A program made the translations under genes and the position numbers. Under the pieces are notes generated by a model. The model was not told where the DNA came from. It was given only the letters and a program-made list of their open reading frames with translations, and made no database searches. Below are positions 1-5,763 of a stretch of 5,763 bases of DNA, one piece after another (position 1 is the first letter of the stretch; the number at the start of each line of letters is the position of its first letter). Source of the DNA: Cellvibrionaceae bacterium (GTDB lineage: Bacteria; Pseudomonadota; Gammaproteobacteria; Pseudomonadales; Cellvibrionaceae). The stretch is from positions 1 through 5,763 of the forward strand of contig JALUYN010000655.1 in NCBI GenBank assembly GCA_027012915.1, given 5' to 3'.

Positions 1-1829
1 TAGTCTTTGTACTCATAATCCAGGTACGCGATGGATGCCGTGAGCAGCAGGTCTTCCATCAGCAGGAAGCGGCCATCAATTTCTACCCCTTTAATCTTGG
101 CCTCTGCGGCATTCTGAACGTTAAATCCGACGGTGCCATCAAACTGAGTAATTTGCAGGTCTTCGTAGGTGGTGTGGAAAATGGCGGCATTAATTTCGCC
201 GCGATCAAAGCGCACTTTTGCGCCCAGTTCATAGCTGGTGGCCTGCTCATCTTCAAATTCGAAGGTGCCAGGTGATACCGGTGCTGTGGGGATGTTGTTG
301 GCGCGCATGTCGAATCCGCCGGCTTTACTGCCTTCGGTGTAGGACAGATAGAGCATTACATCATCGCTGATGTCGTACTGCAGATTTACCAAGGGATCGA
401 ACTGCTTTTCATTACGAGTATCTGCGATGGAATGGCTGAAAATACCAAGTGCCGACAGCGTTAGATCAAACAGAGCCTGGCCGCCTGCGGCATTGGTGCC
501 GTCATTTACCAGAGTTCGAGAACCTTCTTTTTCTTCATCGCTATAGCGACCGCCAGCAGTCAGGGTAAGTTGCTCGGTGATTCGCCAATTAAACTGGGCA
601 AAGGCCGACCAAACTTCCGAATCCTGAGAAAACTCTTTGTTGCTAACTCCTCCGGTAGCGGCTCCGAGTGGTGTGGCCGCCAGCGCTGTGCCGAAGAACA
701 GGTTGTCGAATACGTCAGACGAACTGTCTTGATAGTAGACACCGGCGATATAGTCGAAGTTACCATCTGCTGGAGAGGCAATACGGAATTCCTGGCTGAA
801 CTGACGGAAGTCCTCACCTTGGTTGGTGCCATTGAATACGTCCAGTGCGGTGTAGTCCACATCGATCAGTTCTCGGGTGGTGTACTCTACATTAGCGGTG
901 GTGGACGTCAGTGTGTAATCACCCAGTTCGTACTCCACGTTGAGGACAACGTTGTTGACCTGGTTATCACTCTCCTGACCATTGTCCTGGCGATTGTAAT
1001 CTGCACGAGTATCCACGCCAGCAAATGCAGGTACGAGGGAGTAGGTACCGACTGGTGTATGGTTTTCCAGGGAGCGGCCAGCAGTATCAAATTCAGCTGT
1101 TTCCGCCTTTAAAGTGGCGGTAAAGTTATCCGCTTCCCACATCAAAGTACCGCGCACATAGGTCTCTTGAGTATTCGGTTCCTCTCGCTCCAGGGTGGTG
1201 TTCTCCATCCAGCCGTCCATTTCGCGATAGGACATCACCAGACGTCCAGCCAACTGGTCGGACAGCGGGCCGGAAACCACAGCAACCGTCTTGCTCTCGT
1301 CGTGTTCGAATTCGTAGAGGGTAGAAATTGAGGCTTCGAACTCATCGGTGGGTTTGGCGGAGGTCAGACTGATGGCGCCGGCGATGGCGTTCTTGCCAAA
1401 CAGAGTTGGCTGCGGCCCGCGCAACACTTCTACACGCTCCAGATCAACCAAAGGCAGGCGAATCAACTGGCCACGACCGTAGTAAACCTCGTCCACATAC
1501 ATGGCCACGGACTGCTCAAAACCTTTGTTAGAGCCGGAGTAGATGCCACGCATGCCGATCTGGTTGGTGATGCCGGTCTTGGTAATTTGCAGGTTTGGAA
1601 CGGACCCGGAAAGATCGCCCAGGGACGTAATGTTGTAGTCGTCGATCTTTTCGCCGCTAATGGCGTTGATAGAGATCGGCACATCTTGCAGGCCTTCGGC
1701 GCGCTTCTGTGCTGTTACGATCACTTCTTCCAGCATCAGGCCTTCTGCAGCAGCACTGGAGGCGGCCAGTGTGGCGCAGGTGAGTGCTATAGCTTGTGTG
1801 AGTGCTCTCTTTTTCAGTCTTATTGTCAT
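1..1829 (-). CDS. TonB-dependent outer-membrane receptor, N-terminal 609 residues (C-terminus off window)
   Basis: Partial gene for a ligand-gated outer-membrane porin that imports a substrate using energy from TonB-ExbB-ExbD. The frame is open without a stop from the ATG at 1829 to the left edge. Residues 1-28 look like a Sec signal peptide (basic MTIRLKKR, hydrophobic core, Ala-rich cleavage region). Residues 34-43, EEVIVTAQKR, match the TonB-box style of this family. The plug domain spans about 45-160 and contains VEVLRGPQPTLFGKN (133-147) then AIAGAISL; most relatives have Gly where Pro141 stands. Beta-barrel strands follow, with family-typical FSQEFRIASP (344-353), FAQFNWRITEQLTLTAGGRYSDE (410-432) and LSYTEGSKAGGFD (495-507). 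Relatives are usually about 700-850 residues, so perhaps a fifth to a quarter is missing. The start is supported by AGAGAGG five bases upstream of the ATG. The substrate cannot be told from sequence; no siderophore, B12 or SusC-type hallmark is visible. Confidence 0.95.
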   Translation of the reverse strand, partial: MTIRLKKRALTQAIALTCATLAASSAAAEGLMLEEVIVTAQKRAEGLQDVPISINAISGEKIDDYNITSLGDLSGSVPNLQITKTGITNQIGMRGIYSGSNKGFEQSVAMYVDEVYYGRGQLIRLPLVDLERVEVLRGPQPTLFGKNAIAGAISLTSAKPTDEFEASISTLYEFEHDESKTVAVVSGPLSDQLAGRLVMSYREMDGWMENTTLEREEPNTQETYVRGTLMWEADNFTATLKAETAEFDTAGRSLENHTPVGTYSLVPAFAGVDTRADYNRQDNGQESDNQVNNVVLNVEYELGDYTLTSTTANVEYTTRELIDVDYTALDVFNGTNQGEDFRQFSQEFRIASPADGNFDYIAGVYYQDSSSDVFDNLFFGTALAATPLGAATGGVSNKEFSQDSEVWSAFAQFNWRITEQLTLTAGGRYSDEEKEGSRTLVNDGTNAAGGQALFDLTLSALGIFSHSIADTRNEKQFDPLVNLQYDISDDVMLYLSYTEGSKAGGFDMRANNIPTAPVSPGTFEFEDEQATSYELGAKVRFDRGEINAAIFHTTYEDLQITQFDGTVGFNVQNAAEAKIKGVEIDGRFLLMEDLLLTASIAYLDYEYKD

Positions 1830-1833
1830 AGTG

Positions 1834-1841
1834 ACCTCTCT
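1834..1841 (-). promoter_or_regulatory. Ribosome binding site of the TonB-dependent receptor
   Basis: Read on the minus strand this is AGAGAGGT. Its AGAGAGG core ends five bases before the ATG at 1829. It is a good Shine-Dalgarno match and fixes the start that gives a clean signal peptide. Confidence 0.7.
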
Positions 1842-1890
1842 GCTTATTATTATTGCCTTTGAAGGCGCGGTTATTATCACGTCGGGGCTA

Positions 1891-1919
1891 AATATATTGA
1901 GTCTAATAATGAAAGTAAA
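1891..1919 (-). promoter_or_regulatory. Sigma-70-like promoter candidate for the TonB-dependent receptor
   Basis: On the minus strand a TTTACT -35 box (1919-1914) is followed after 17 bases by a TATATT -10 box (1896-1891). Transcription would begin near 1884 and leave a leader of roughly 55 bases. Box identity and spacing are good, but the surrounding DNA is AT-rich, so chance matches are likely. Confidence 0.4.
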
Positions 1920-1956
1920 CACATATTTGGGCGTTATCTGTGTCTAGAGTAGAAAA

Positions 1957-1979
1957 AATGACCATTTCGGACGGTTATT
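1957..1979. repeat. Imperfect inverted repeat in the divergent intergenic region (operator candidate)
   Basis: AATGACC (1957-1963) and GGTTATT (1973-1979) are reverse complements except at one position, separated by nine bases. The element lies between the two divergent promoter candidates: about 38 bases upstream of the receptor -35 box and about 36 bases upstream of the DUF1295 -35 box. That position would suit a shared regulator. There is no T-tract, so it is not a terminator. The binding protein, if any, is unknown. Confidence 0.3.
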
Positions 1980-2014
1980 CTAGTAACTTTGTGGAATTTA
2001 AAAGCCCATGAATA

Positions 2015-2044
2015 TTGAAATTATTTTATTATTAGTCTTATAGT
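2015..2044 (+). promoter_or_regulatory. Sigma-70-like promoter candidate for the DUF1295 gene
   Basis: TTGAAA (2015-2020) is followed after 18 bases by TATAGT (2039-2044). Transcription would start near 2051, leaving a leader of about 35 bases before the ATG. Both boxes match consensus at five of six positions. The local AT-richness lowers certainty. Confidence 0.45.
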
Positions 2045-2071
2045 AGTAGTTATTAGGGTGATCTGATAATT

Positions 2072-2078
2072 AGAGGAG
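2072..2078 (+). promoter_or_regulatory. Ribosome binding site of the DUF1295 gene
   Basis: AGAGGAG ends seven bases before the ATG at 2086, a strong Shine-Dalgarno with ideal spacing. An in-frame TAG at 2071-2073 lies directly upstream, so no longer start is possible in this frame. Confidence 0.8.
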
Positions 2079-2085
2079 AAGAACA

Positions 2086-2961
2086 ATGTCCAGTTACGCT
2101 CGCGCGTTTAAATTTTTGACCGTTACATTAGCAATTGGTGCTCTCTTGGCCTGGGCTGGCAGTTGGCAGGGGCTGATGTTCAATGGTTGGCCGGTGTTTG
2201 CCTTGTCGGTGTTGTTGGCATTTGTGATTCAGTGGGTTGTGTTTATTCCCGCTTTTATCTGGCAGACGGAGCGCTACTTCGATCTGACCGGCAGCTTGAC
2301 CTATCTATCGGTGATTGGTTTTTCCCTGGCGCTCACCGGCAAGACCGATATTCGTACGCTGCTGCTGGCGACCATGGTTGCCATATGGGCTGTGCGCCTG
2401 GGCAGCTTCTTATTTGCCCGCATCAGTCAGGACGGTTCGGACAGTCGCTTTGATGCGATTAAACCCAACTTCTGGCGCTTCTTGTCTACCTGGACGTTGC
2501 AGGGATTGTGGGTGTCGTTTACCTGTGCCGCGGCGTTGGTTGCCATTGCCTCTGGAAGCGAAAAACCAATGGGCATTGTGGGTATCGTGGGTGTCGCAAT
2601 CTGGGTGTTGGGGTTTGTGATCGAGGTGGTGGCCGATCGTCAGAAAAGTCAGTTCCGGGCGGACCCGGCGAACAAAGGTAAGTTTATAGACGTTGGCTTG
2701 TGGGCTCGTTCACGCCATCCCAATTACTTTGGCGAAATCACTCTGTGGTTGGGTGTTGCGGTTCTCGCGGCGCCGGTTCTTTCCGGGTGGCAGTATGTGG
2801 GGCTTATCAGTCCAGTATTTGTTGCCTTATTGCTTATCCGTGTCAGTGGTATTCCCATGCTGGAAAAAAGTGCAGACAAACGCTGGGGTGGCGATGAGCG
2901 TTATGAGGCATATAAGGCCCGCACTCCGGTGTTGATTCCCAGTTTGAGTGCTGTGCGATAG
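2086..2961 (+). CDS. DUF1295 integral membrane protein, steroid 5-alpha-reductase superfamily-like
   Basis: Complete 291-residue inner-membrane protein of the DUF1295 family, distantly related to steroid 5-alpha-reductases and isoprenylcysteine methyltransferases. These are small-molecule reductases or methyltransferases acting on lipophilic substrates; no reaction is established for this member. Hydrophobic segments lie near residues 10-28, 36-58, 71-84, 90-110, 132-155, 161-182, 217-230 and 233-253. The family signature is clear: ERYFDLTGS (62-70), ADRQKSQFR (183-191), and GLWARSRHPNYFGE (204-217), whose RHPNYFGE core is the presumed cofactor-binding site. The C-terminal part has the typical MLEKSADKRWGGDERYEAYKARTP pattern, split here as MLEKSADKRWG and DERYEAYKARTP, followed by a short polar tail. 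Length is normal for the family. It stands alone, divergent from the TonB-dependent receptor and convergent with the HxlR gene, without the fatty-acid cyclopropanation partners seen near some homologues. Family call is firm; substrate unknown. Confidence 0.93.
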   Translation: MSSYARAFKFLTVTLAIGALLAWAGSWQGLMFNGWPVFALSVLLAFVIQWVVFIPAFIWQTERYFDLTGSLTYLSVIGFSLALTGKTDIRTLLLATMVAIWAVRLGSFLFARISQDGSDSRFDAIKPNFWRFLSTWTLQGLWVSFTCAAALVAIASGSEKPMGIVGIVGVAIWVLGFVIEVVADRQKSQFRADPANKGKFIDVGLWARSRHPNYFGEITLWLGVAVLAAPVLSGWQYVGLISPVFVALLLIRVSGIPMLEKSADKRWGGDERYEAYKARTPVLIPSLSAVR

Positions 2962-3002
2962 CTCTTGCACACGAGTGAGGATCTTTGTTCGGGGACGTTG
3001 GG

Positions 3003-3914
3003 TTAATTGTTTTTGATGACAACATCCCTGGGCCAGGGTTTTTGCTCGCAGTGCCCGCAGACAATTTCCTGTTTGAGGGGCTGCTCACAGGGGCCGTGAA
3101 TCATATTGGCCGCAGGTAATTCATCTCTACAACCTTCGAGAATCCACTGGCGCAGAGCGATAACAAAGGTGTAGCTTGCATGTCCTTTGGGGGTCAGTGT
3201 GTACTCATAGCGTGGTGGATTGCTGGAATAGGTTTCGCGGCTCATCAAGCCCGCTGACATAAGGGATTTCAAACGCTCGGTGAGGATGCCGGGGGCGATG
3301 TTCAACTGTTGGCCAAAGTCGTCAAAGCGAGTCGTGCCGAGGAAACAGGCAATCAATATCAACAGCGTCCAGCGATCACCGATAAGGCTGGCGACGCGGC
3401 TGGATTTGCCGGAGTGAGAGTCGCGGGTGCGACGTGAGTTCCCGCTGTTGCCCAGTTCAATAAGTTCGCTATAGCCCGATTCAATTCTCTGCCACTGAAT
3501 GTCCTCTGGTTTCAATTCCATTCGACAGTGACGGCATACGGCCTTTGGTTTGAACGGCTGCTGGCACACGGTATGGACGGTAACCGGTGACTCCGGATCA
3601 CCTTCTTCTCGCCATTGATTTTCAAGATCCTGTGCCAGTAGAGACGCGCCGAACAAACCCAGACCTCGGGCTGTGAAGTTGTATTCGACTCGTTTGCTCG
3701 AACCCAGGGGGCGCTTGTATAGAACATCATTGTCGACCAGGTCGTTGAGGCGGCGGGTCAATGTGGCGCGGCTTATGCCCGTGTTTTGTCGAAATTGTTC
3801 AAAGCGATTGCACCCGTAGAATGCCTCCCGAAGGATCAGTAGTGCCCAACGATCTCCCACCACGTCCAGGCCCTGGATGATGGTGCGCAGCATGGCGGCG
3901 TAGGCGTTTTCCAT
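3003..3914 (-). CDS. Tandem double-HxlR winged-helix transcriptional regulator
   Basis: A 303-residue cytoplasmic DNA-binding protein built as two HxlR/MarR-like winged-helix units in one chain. Unit 1 (about 14-105) has VVGDRWALLILREAF, then NRFEQF, the helix ISRATLTRRLNDLV, and a wing ending RVEYNFTARG. Unit 2 (about 174-262) has LIGDRWTLLILIACF, TRFDDF, the helix IAPGILTERLKSLM, and RYEYTLTPKG. Each unit carries a tail with the same H-x2-C-x9-C-x2-C arrangement: H114, C117, C127, C130 and H273, C276, C286, C289, suggesting two small zinc sites. A polar Ser/Arg/Gly-rich linker (about 155-173) joins them. Most HxlR proteins are single units of 100-150 residues acting as dimers, so this looks like an internal duplication, possibly a built-in dimer. 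No good Shine-Dalgarno precedes the ATG at 3914; Met8 is an alternative start. Ligand and targets are unknown. Candidate targets are its own gene, DUF1295 or the upstream transporter. Confidence 0.92.
   Translation of the reverse strand: MENAYAAMLRTIIQGLDVVGDRWALLILREAFYGCNRFEQFRQNTGISRATLTRRLNDLVDNDVLYKRPLGSSKRVEYNFTARGLGLFGASLLAQDLENQWREEGDPESPVTVHTVCQQPFKPKAVCRHCRMELKPEDIQWQRIESGYSELIELGNSGNSRRTRDSHSGKSSRVASLIGDRWTLLILIACFLGTTRFDDFGQQLNIAPGILTERLKSLMSAGLMSRETYSSNPPRYEYTLTPKGHASYTFVIALRQWILEGCRDELPAANMIHGPCEQPLKQEIVCGHCEQKPWPRDVVIKNN
3026..3043 (+). terminator. Rho-independent terminator for the DUF1295 transcript, inside the opposing HxlR gene
   Basis: CCCTGG and CCAGGG form perfect six-base arms around a single central G, followed at once by TTTTT. 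The transcript can fold as a five-base-pair GC-rich stem with a GGC loop and a U-tract. It lies 65 bases after the DUF1295 stop and within codons of the C-terminal KPWPRD of the convergent HxlR gene. Read on the minus strand, no T-tract follows, so it would act only on the plus-strand transcript. The short stem keeps confidence moderate. Confidence 0.6.
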
Positions 3915-3951
3915 ATCGGGTGTGTCATCTTTTTCTATTGGGATTTTGAAG

Positions 3952-3960
3952 AGTGTACCA
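3952..3960 (-). promoter_or_regulatory. Weak extended -10 promoter candidate for the HxlR gene
   Basis: On the minus strand, TGG followed by TACACT resembles an extended -10 element (TGN plus a four-of-six match), about 38 bases before the ATG at 3914. I see no convincing -35 box. The HxlR gene could instead be read from the upstream transporter gene. Confidence 0.2.
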
Positions 3961-3992
3961 GTCTTGTGGTGCGGATCGTAGTTTGGAAAAGG

Positions 3993-4041
3993 GGCGGGAA
4001 ACGAGAAAAAATTCTAGGCCGCGGCTCGTTTCTATTCCGCC
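3993..4041 (-). terminator. Imperfect hairpin at the end of the Na/Pi cotransporter gene, possible weak terminator
   Basis: On the minus strand, GAAACGAG (4032-4025) pairs perfectly with CTCGTTTC (4005-3998). An outer GGCGG (4041-4037) can pair with CCGCC (3997-3993) across a four-base bulge and one mismatch. TTTT follows at 3990-3987 after two C bases. The TAG stop of the transporter lies inside the structure. The loop is long, at 19 bases, and the U-run is short and interrupted, so termination would be partial at best. Confidence 0.3.
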
Positions 4042-5763
4042 AAATCGATCAGCTCCTTCAGGTTCGGTTGCTCGGCCACATTCTTTTGATAGTAATCTCC
4101 GCCCTTGCTTTGCAGGCGCGCGACTTTCACAAGGTCGCGACACAGGCGCTTTAGGATGGCGCTGGAACTGATCAGACTGGCGCCCATTTGCGAGGTAATT
4201 TTCTTCTCGCGAATCATGCCGTCAATTTCTGAAACCAGGTTGCGATCATGTTTCTTGATGTCACGATAGAGGGCGTTAAAAGCGTTGCGCCGCTGTGGAT
4301 GTTGCTCCAGGTGCGCCGCTTCTTCCAAACGCCGTAGCGTGGAAACCAGTAAGGCCCGCAGGCGATCATACTGATATTGAATGGCGGTATTGTCGCTATC
4401 CATATAACTCTGTAAATCGCGGCTCAGGCTGGCAATGGTTGATGTGATCACCAGAACATCGCGATTGGCATGCTTTAGATCGGTGATCAGATTTTGCTGT
4501 TTGGGCGTTAACCTATGGCGTTGTTGCAGGCGCACGCTGTAGTCGATGATCGCGGTGTAGATGGGCTGAATATGTTCTTGTACAAATTGTTCGAGATCCA
4601 ATTCAATAACTTCATGAGACTTGGCGGCGACGGCTTCCGGAGTCAGGTCTGATTCGATGTCGTGGCGATGCAAATTCATGCTGTGTGCGATGGCTCGATA
4701 GACGGCGTGTTCATAGAGATGCAGCGATTCGTATTGCAGTGCGGCGATGCCTGTTTCAGGATATTTCAGTAAGCTGCGTTTAAGATAAAGAGGGCTATCT
4801 CCCACCGGACAACTGGCGGGTTTTTCCCGAATCAGGACTTCCACGGCGCGAGCGAGAATATTCACCAGGCCGATCAGCAGCAACATATTGGCGATATTGA
4901 AAAAGCTGTGGAAGAAGGCCAGTCCCAGTGGAATATCATCGGTGTGAATCATTGGCAGGGCGCCCTGAAAACTGGCGATTTTATTCACTGTTTGCAGGAC
5001 GGGATCGAACAGCAACAGAATCCAGCAAACCCCAAACAAATTGAAAATAAGGTGGGCGAGGGCCGCGCGGCGGGCGTGTACGTTGGCGACAAAGGCAGCC
5101 ATGTTGGCGGTAATGGTTGTGCCGATATTCTCACCCAGCACCATGGCGGCAGCGGCACTAAATGGAAGCCACCCCTGACTGGCAGCAACCAGCGTAATGG
5201 CCATGGTGGCGCTGGACGATTGCAGTATCAGAGTGAGCAGTGTGCCGACCCCGACAAACATCAGGATGGAACCAAAGCCACCGTCTTCACTCCACTCGCG
5301 GATGATTTCGTAGAGCCTGGGGTTGTCGTGCAAATCGGGAATGGCACCCTTCATAAAATCCAGCCCGATAAACAATAGAGCAAAGCCAGCCAGTAAGCGG
5401 CCCCACTGGTTTACTACCGGGGTGCGCTGCATATAGAGGGCGAAGGCCAGAATCATCAGTGGCAGAGCGATACTGCTCATAGAGACTTTGAATCCGAGCA
5501 GGGTAATCAGCCAGGCAGTAAAGGTGGTGCCGATGTTAGCACCCATAATTACGCTGATTGCCTCGGCCAGTCGCAGCAGGCCGGCGTTGACAAAACTCAC
5601 CACCATCAACGTGGTAGCTGAAGACGATTGAATCAACCCGGTGATAATGAGCCCTGTAAGCATTCCCTTAAAGCGATTGGCGGTGAGCTCAGCCATAAAG
5701 GAACGCATGCGTTTGCCTGCAAGTTCCATCAGGGCGTCGCTCATGACTTTCATGCCATACAAG
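4032..5763 (-). CDS. Na/Pi cotransporter family protein with C-terminal PhoU-like domain (N-terminus off window)
   Basis: Inner-membrane sodium-dependent phosphate transporter-like protein of the type II NaPi (SLC34-related, NptA/YjbB-like) family; E. coli YjbB, of similar architecture, exports phosphate. The 576 visible residues (numbered from 5762) open inside the first membrane region at YGMKVMSDALMELAG, so only some 15-30 residues seem missing. The family's inverted duplication is plain: QSSSATT (45-51) with GANIGTT (74-80), and QSSSATM (181-187) with GENIGTT (210-216). The QSSS motifs line the transport path. Hydrophobic segments run to about residue 310. From about 330 to 560 the protein is soluble and helical, a PhoU-like domain expected to sense phosphate status or regulate transport. 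The TTG at 5762 is not a credible start, since it lies within conserved family sequence. The HxlR gene follows 117 bases downstream on the same strand. No Pho box can be judged because the promoter is outside the window. Confidence 0.93.
   Translation of the reverse strand, partial: LYGMKVMSDALMELAGKRMRSFMAELTANRFKGMLTGLIITGLIQSSSATTLMVVSFVNAGLLRLAEAISVIMGANIGTTFTAWLITLLGFKVSMSSIALPLMILAFALYMQRTPVVNQWGRLLAGFALLFIGLDFMKGAIPDLHDNPRLYEIIREWSEDGGFGSILMFVGVGTLLTLILQSSSATMAITLVAASQGWLPFSAAAAMVLGENIGTTITANMAAFVANVHARRAALAHLIFNLFGVCWILLLFDPVLQTVNKIASFQGALPMIHTDDIPLGLAFFHSFFNIANMLLLIGLVNILARAVEVLIREKPASCPVGDSPLYLKRSLLKYPETGIAALQYESLHLYEHAVYRAIAHSMNLHRHDIESDLTPEAVAAKSHEVIELDLEQFVQEHIQPIYTAIIDYSVRLQQRHRLTPKQQNLITDLKHANRDVLVITSTIASLSRDLQSYMDSDNTAIQYQYDRLRALLVSTLRRLEEAAHLEQHPQRRNAFNALYRDIKKHDRNLVSEIDGMIREKKITSQMGASLISSSAILKRLCRDLVKVARLQSKGGDYYQKNVAEQPNLKELIDLAE

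Noticed and set aside
570..1112. A 180-codon plus-strand open frame
   Set aside because: It lies wholly antisense to the TonB-dependent receptor, whose translation is unbroken and full of family motifs. Its own product has no recognisable domain.
1871..1919. Possible Fur box upstream of the receptor
   Set aside because: ATAAT-like strings occur in this AT-rich DNA, but no stretch resembles the 19-base GATAATGATAATCATTATC consensus well enough to claim iron regulation.
1587..1947. Overlapping plus-strand open frames of 91 and 95 codons running from the receptor 5' end into the intergenic region
   Set aside because: They are antisense to the signal peptide and plug of the receptor. Their hydrophobic ends come from the AT-rich gap, and I see no ribosome binding site or family match.
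2039..2050. TAG-TAG-TAG run and nearby TTA/ATT repeats as a microsatellite
   Set aside because: Only about three triplets are present, which is too short to call a phase-variable repeat. They lie within AT-rich promoter DNA.
2962..3002. A terminator for the HxlR gene in the convergent gap
   Set aside because: Read on the minus strand, a weak TGTGC/GCACA pairing exists across the DUF1295 stop but has no following T-tract. I see nothing else in the 41 bases.
4908..5378. A 156-codon plus-strand open frame
   Set aside because: It is antisense to the conserved membrane domain of the Na/Pi cotransporter, and its low-complexity Gly/Gln-rich product looks like a shadow frame.
5760..5762. TTG as the start codon of the Na/Pi cotransporter
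   Set aside because: The preceding and following residues belong to the conserved first membrane region of the family, so the gene continues past the right edge.

Overview
The window looks like chromosomal DNA of a Gram-negative, outer-membrane-bearing bacterium, probably a marine or aquatic gammaproteobacterium (Cellvibrionales-like). This rests on the style of the TonB-dependent receptor, an inner-membrane DUF1295 protein and a sodium/phosphate cotransporter-PhoU fusion. The taxonomic call is an impression from protein style; no marker gene is present. Coding density is high, and I see no RNA gene, insertion sequence, CRISPR array or phage gene.

Layout. Bases 1-1829 (minus) hold the N-terminal 609 residues of a TonB-dependent outer-membrane receptor, whose C-terminus lies off the left edge. 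A 256-bp AT-rich divergent intergenic region (1830-2085) follows, with one promoter candidate facing each way and a small inverted repeat between them. Bases 2086-2961 (plus) encode a complete DUF1295 membrane protein of the steroid 5-alpha-reductase/isoprenylcysteine methyltransferase-like superfamily. Convergent with it, 3003-3914 (minus) encodes an unusual 303-residue regulator made of two tandem HxlR-type winged helices, each followed by the same His-Cys-Cys-Cys motif. Bases 4032-5763 (minus) hold a Na/Pi-cotransporter family protein with a C-terminal PhoU-like domain, lacking only its first residues at the right edge.

How the genes relate. There is no obvious shared pathway. The receptor and the DUF1295 gene are divergent and could share control from the intergenic region. 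The phosphate transporter and the HxlR gene are co-directional with a 117-bp gap, so read-through is possible. The DUF1295 transcript appears to end at an intrinsic terminator lying inside the 3' end of the opposing HxlR gene. The most distinctive item is the double HxlR protein with duplicated putative metal-binding tails. I did not find evidence of a new multi-gene system.
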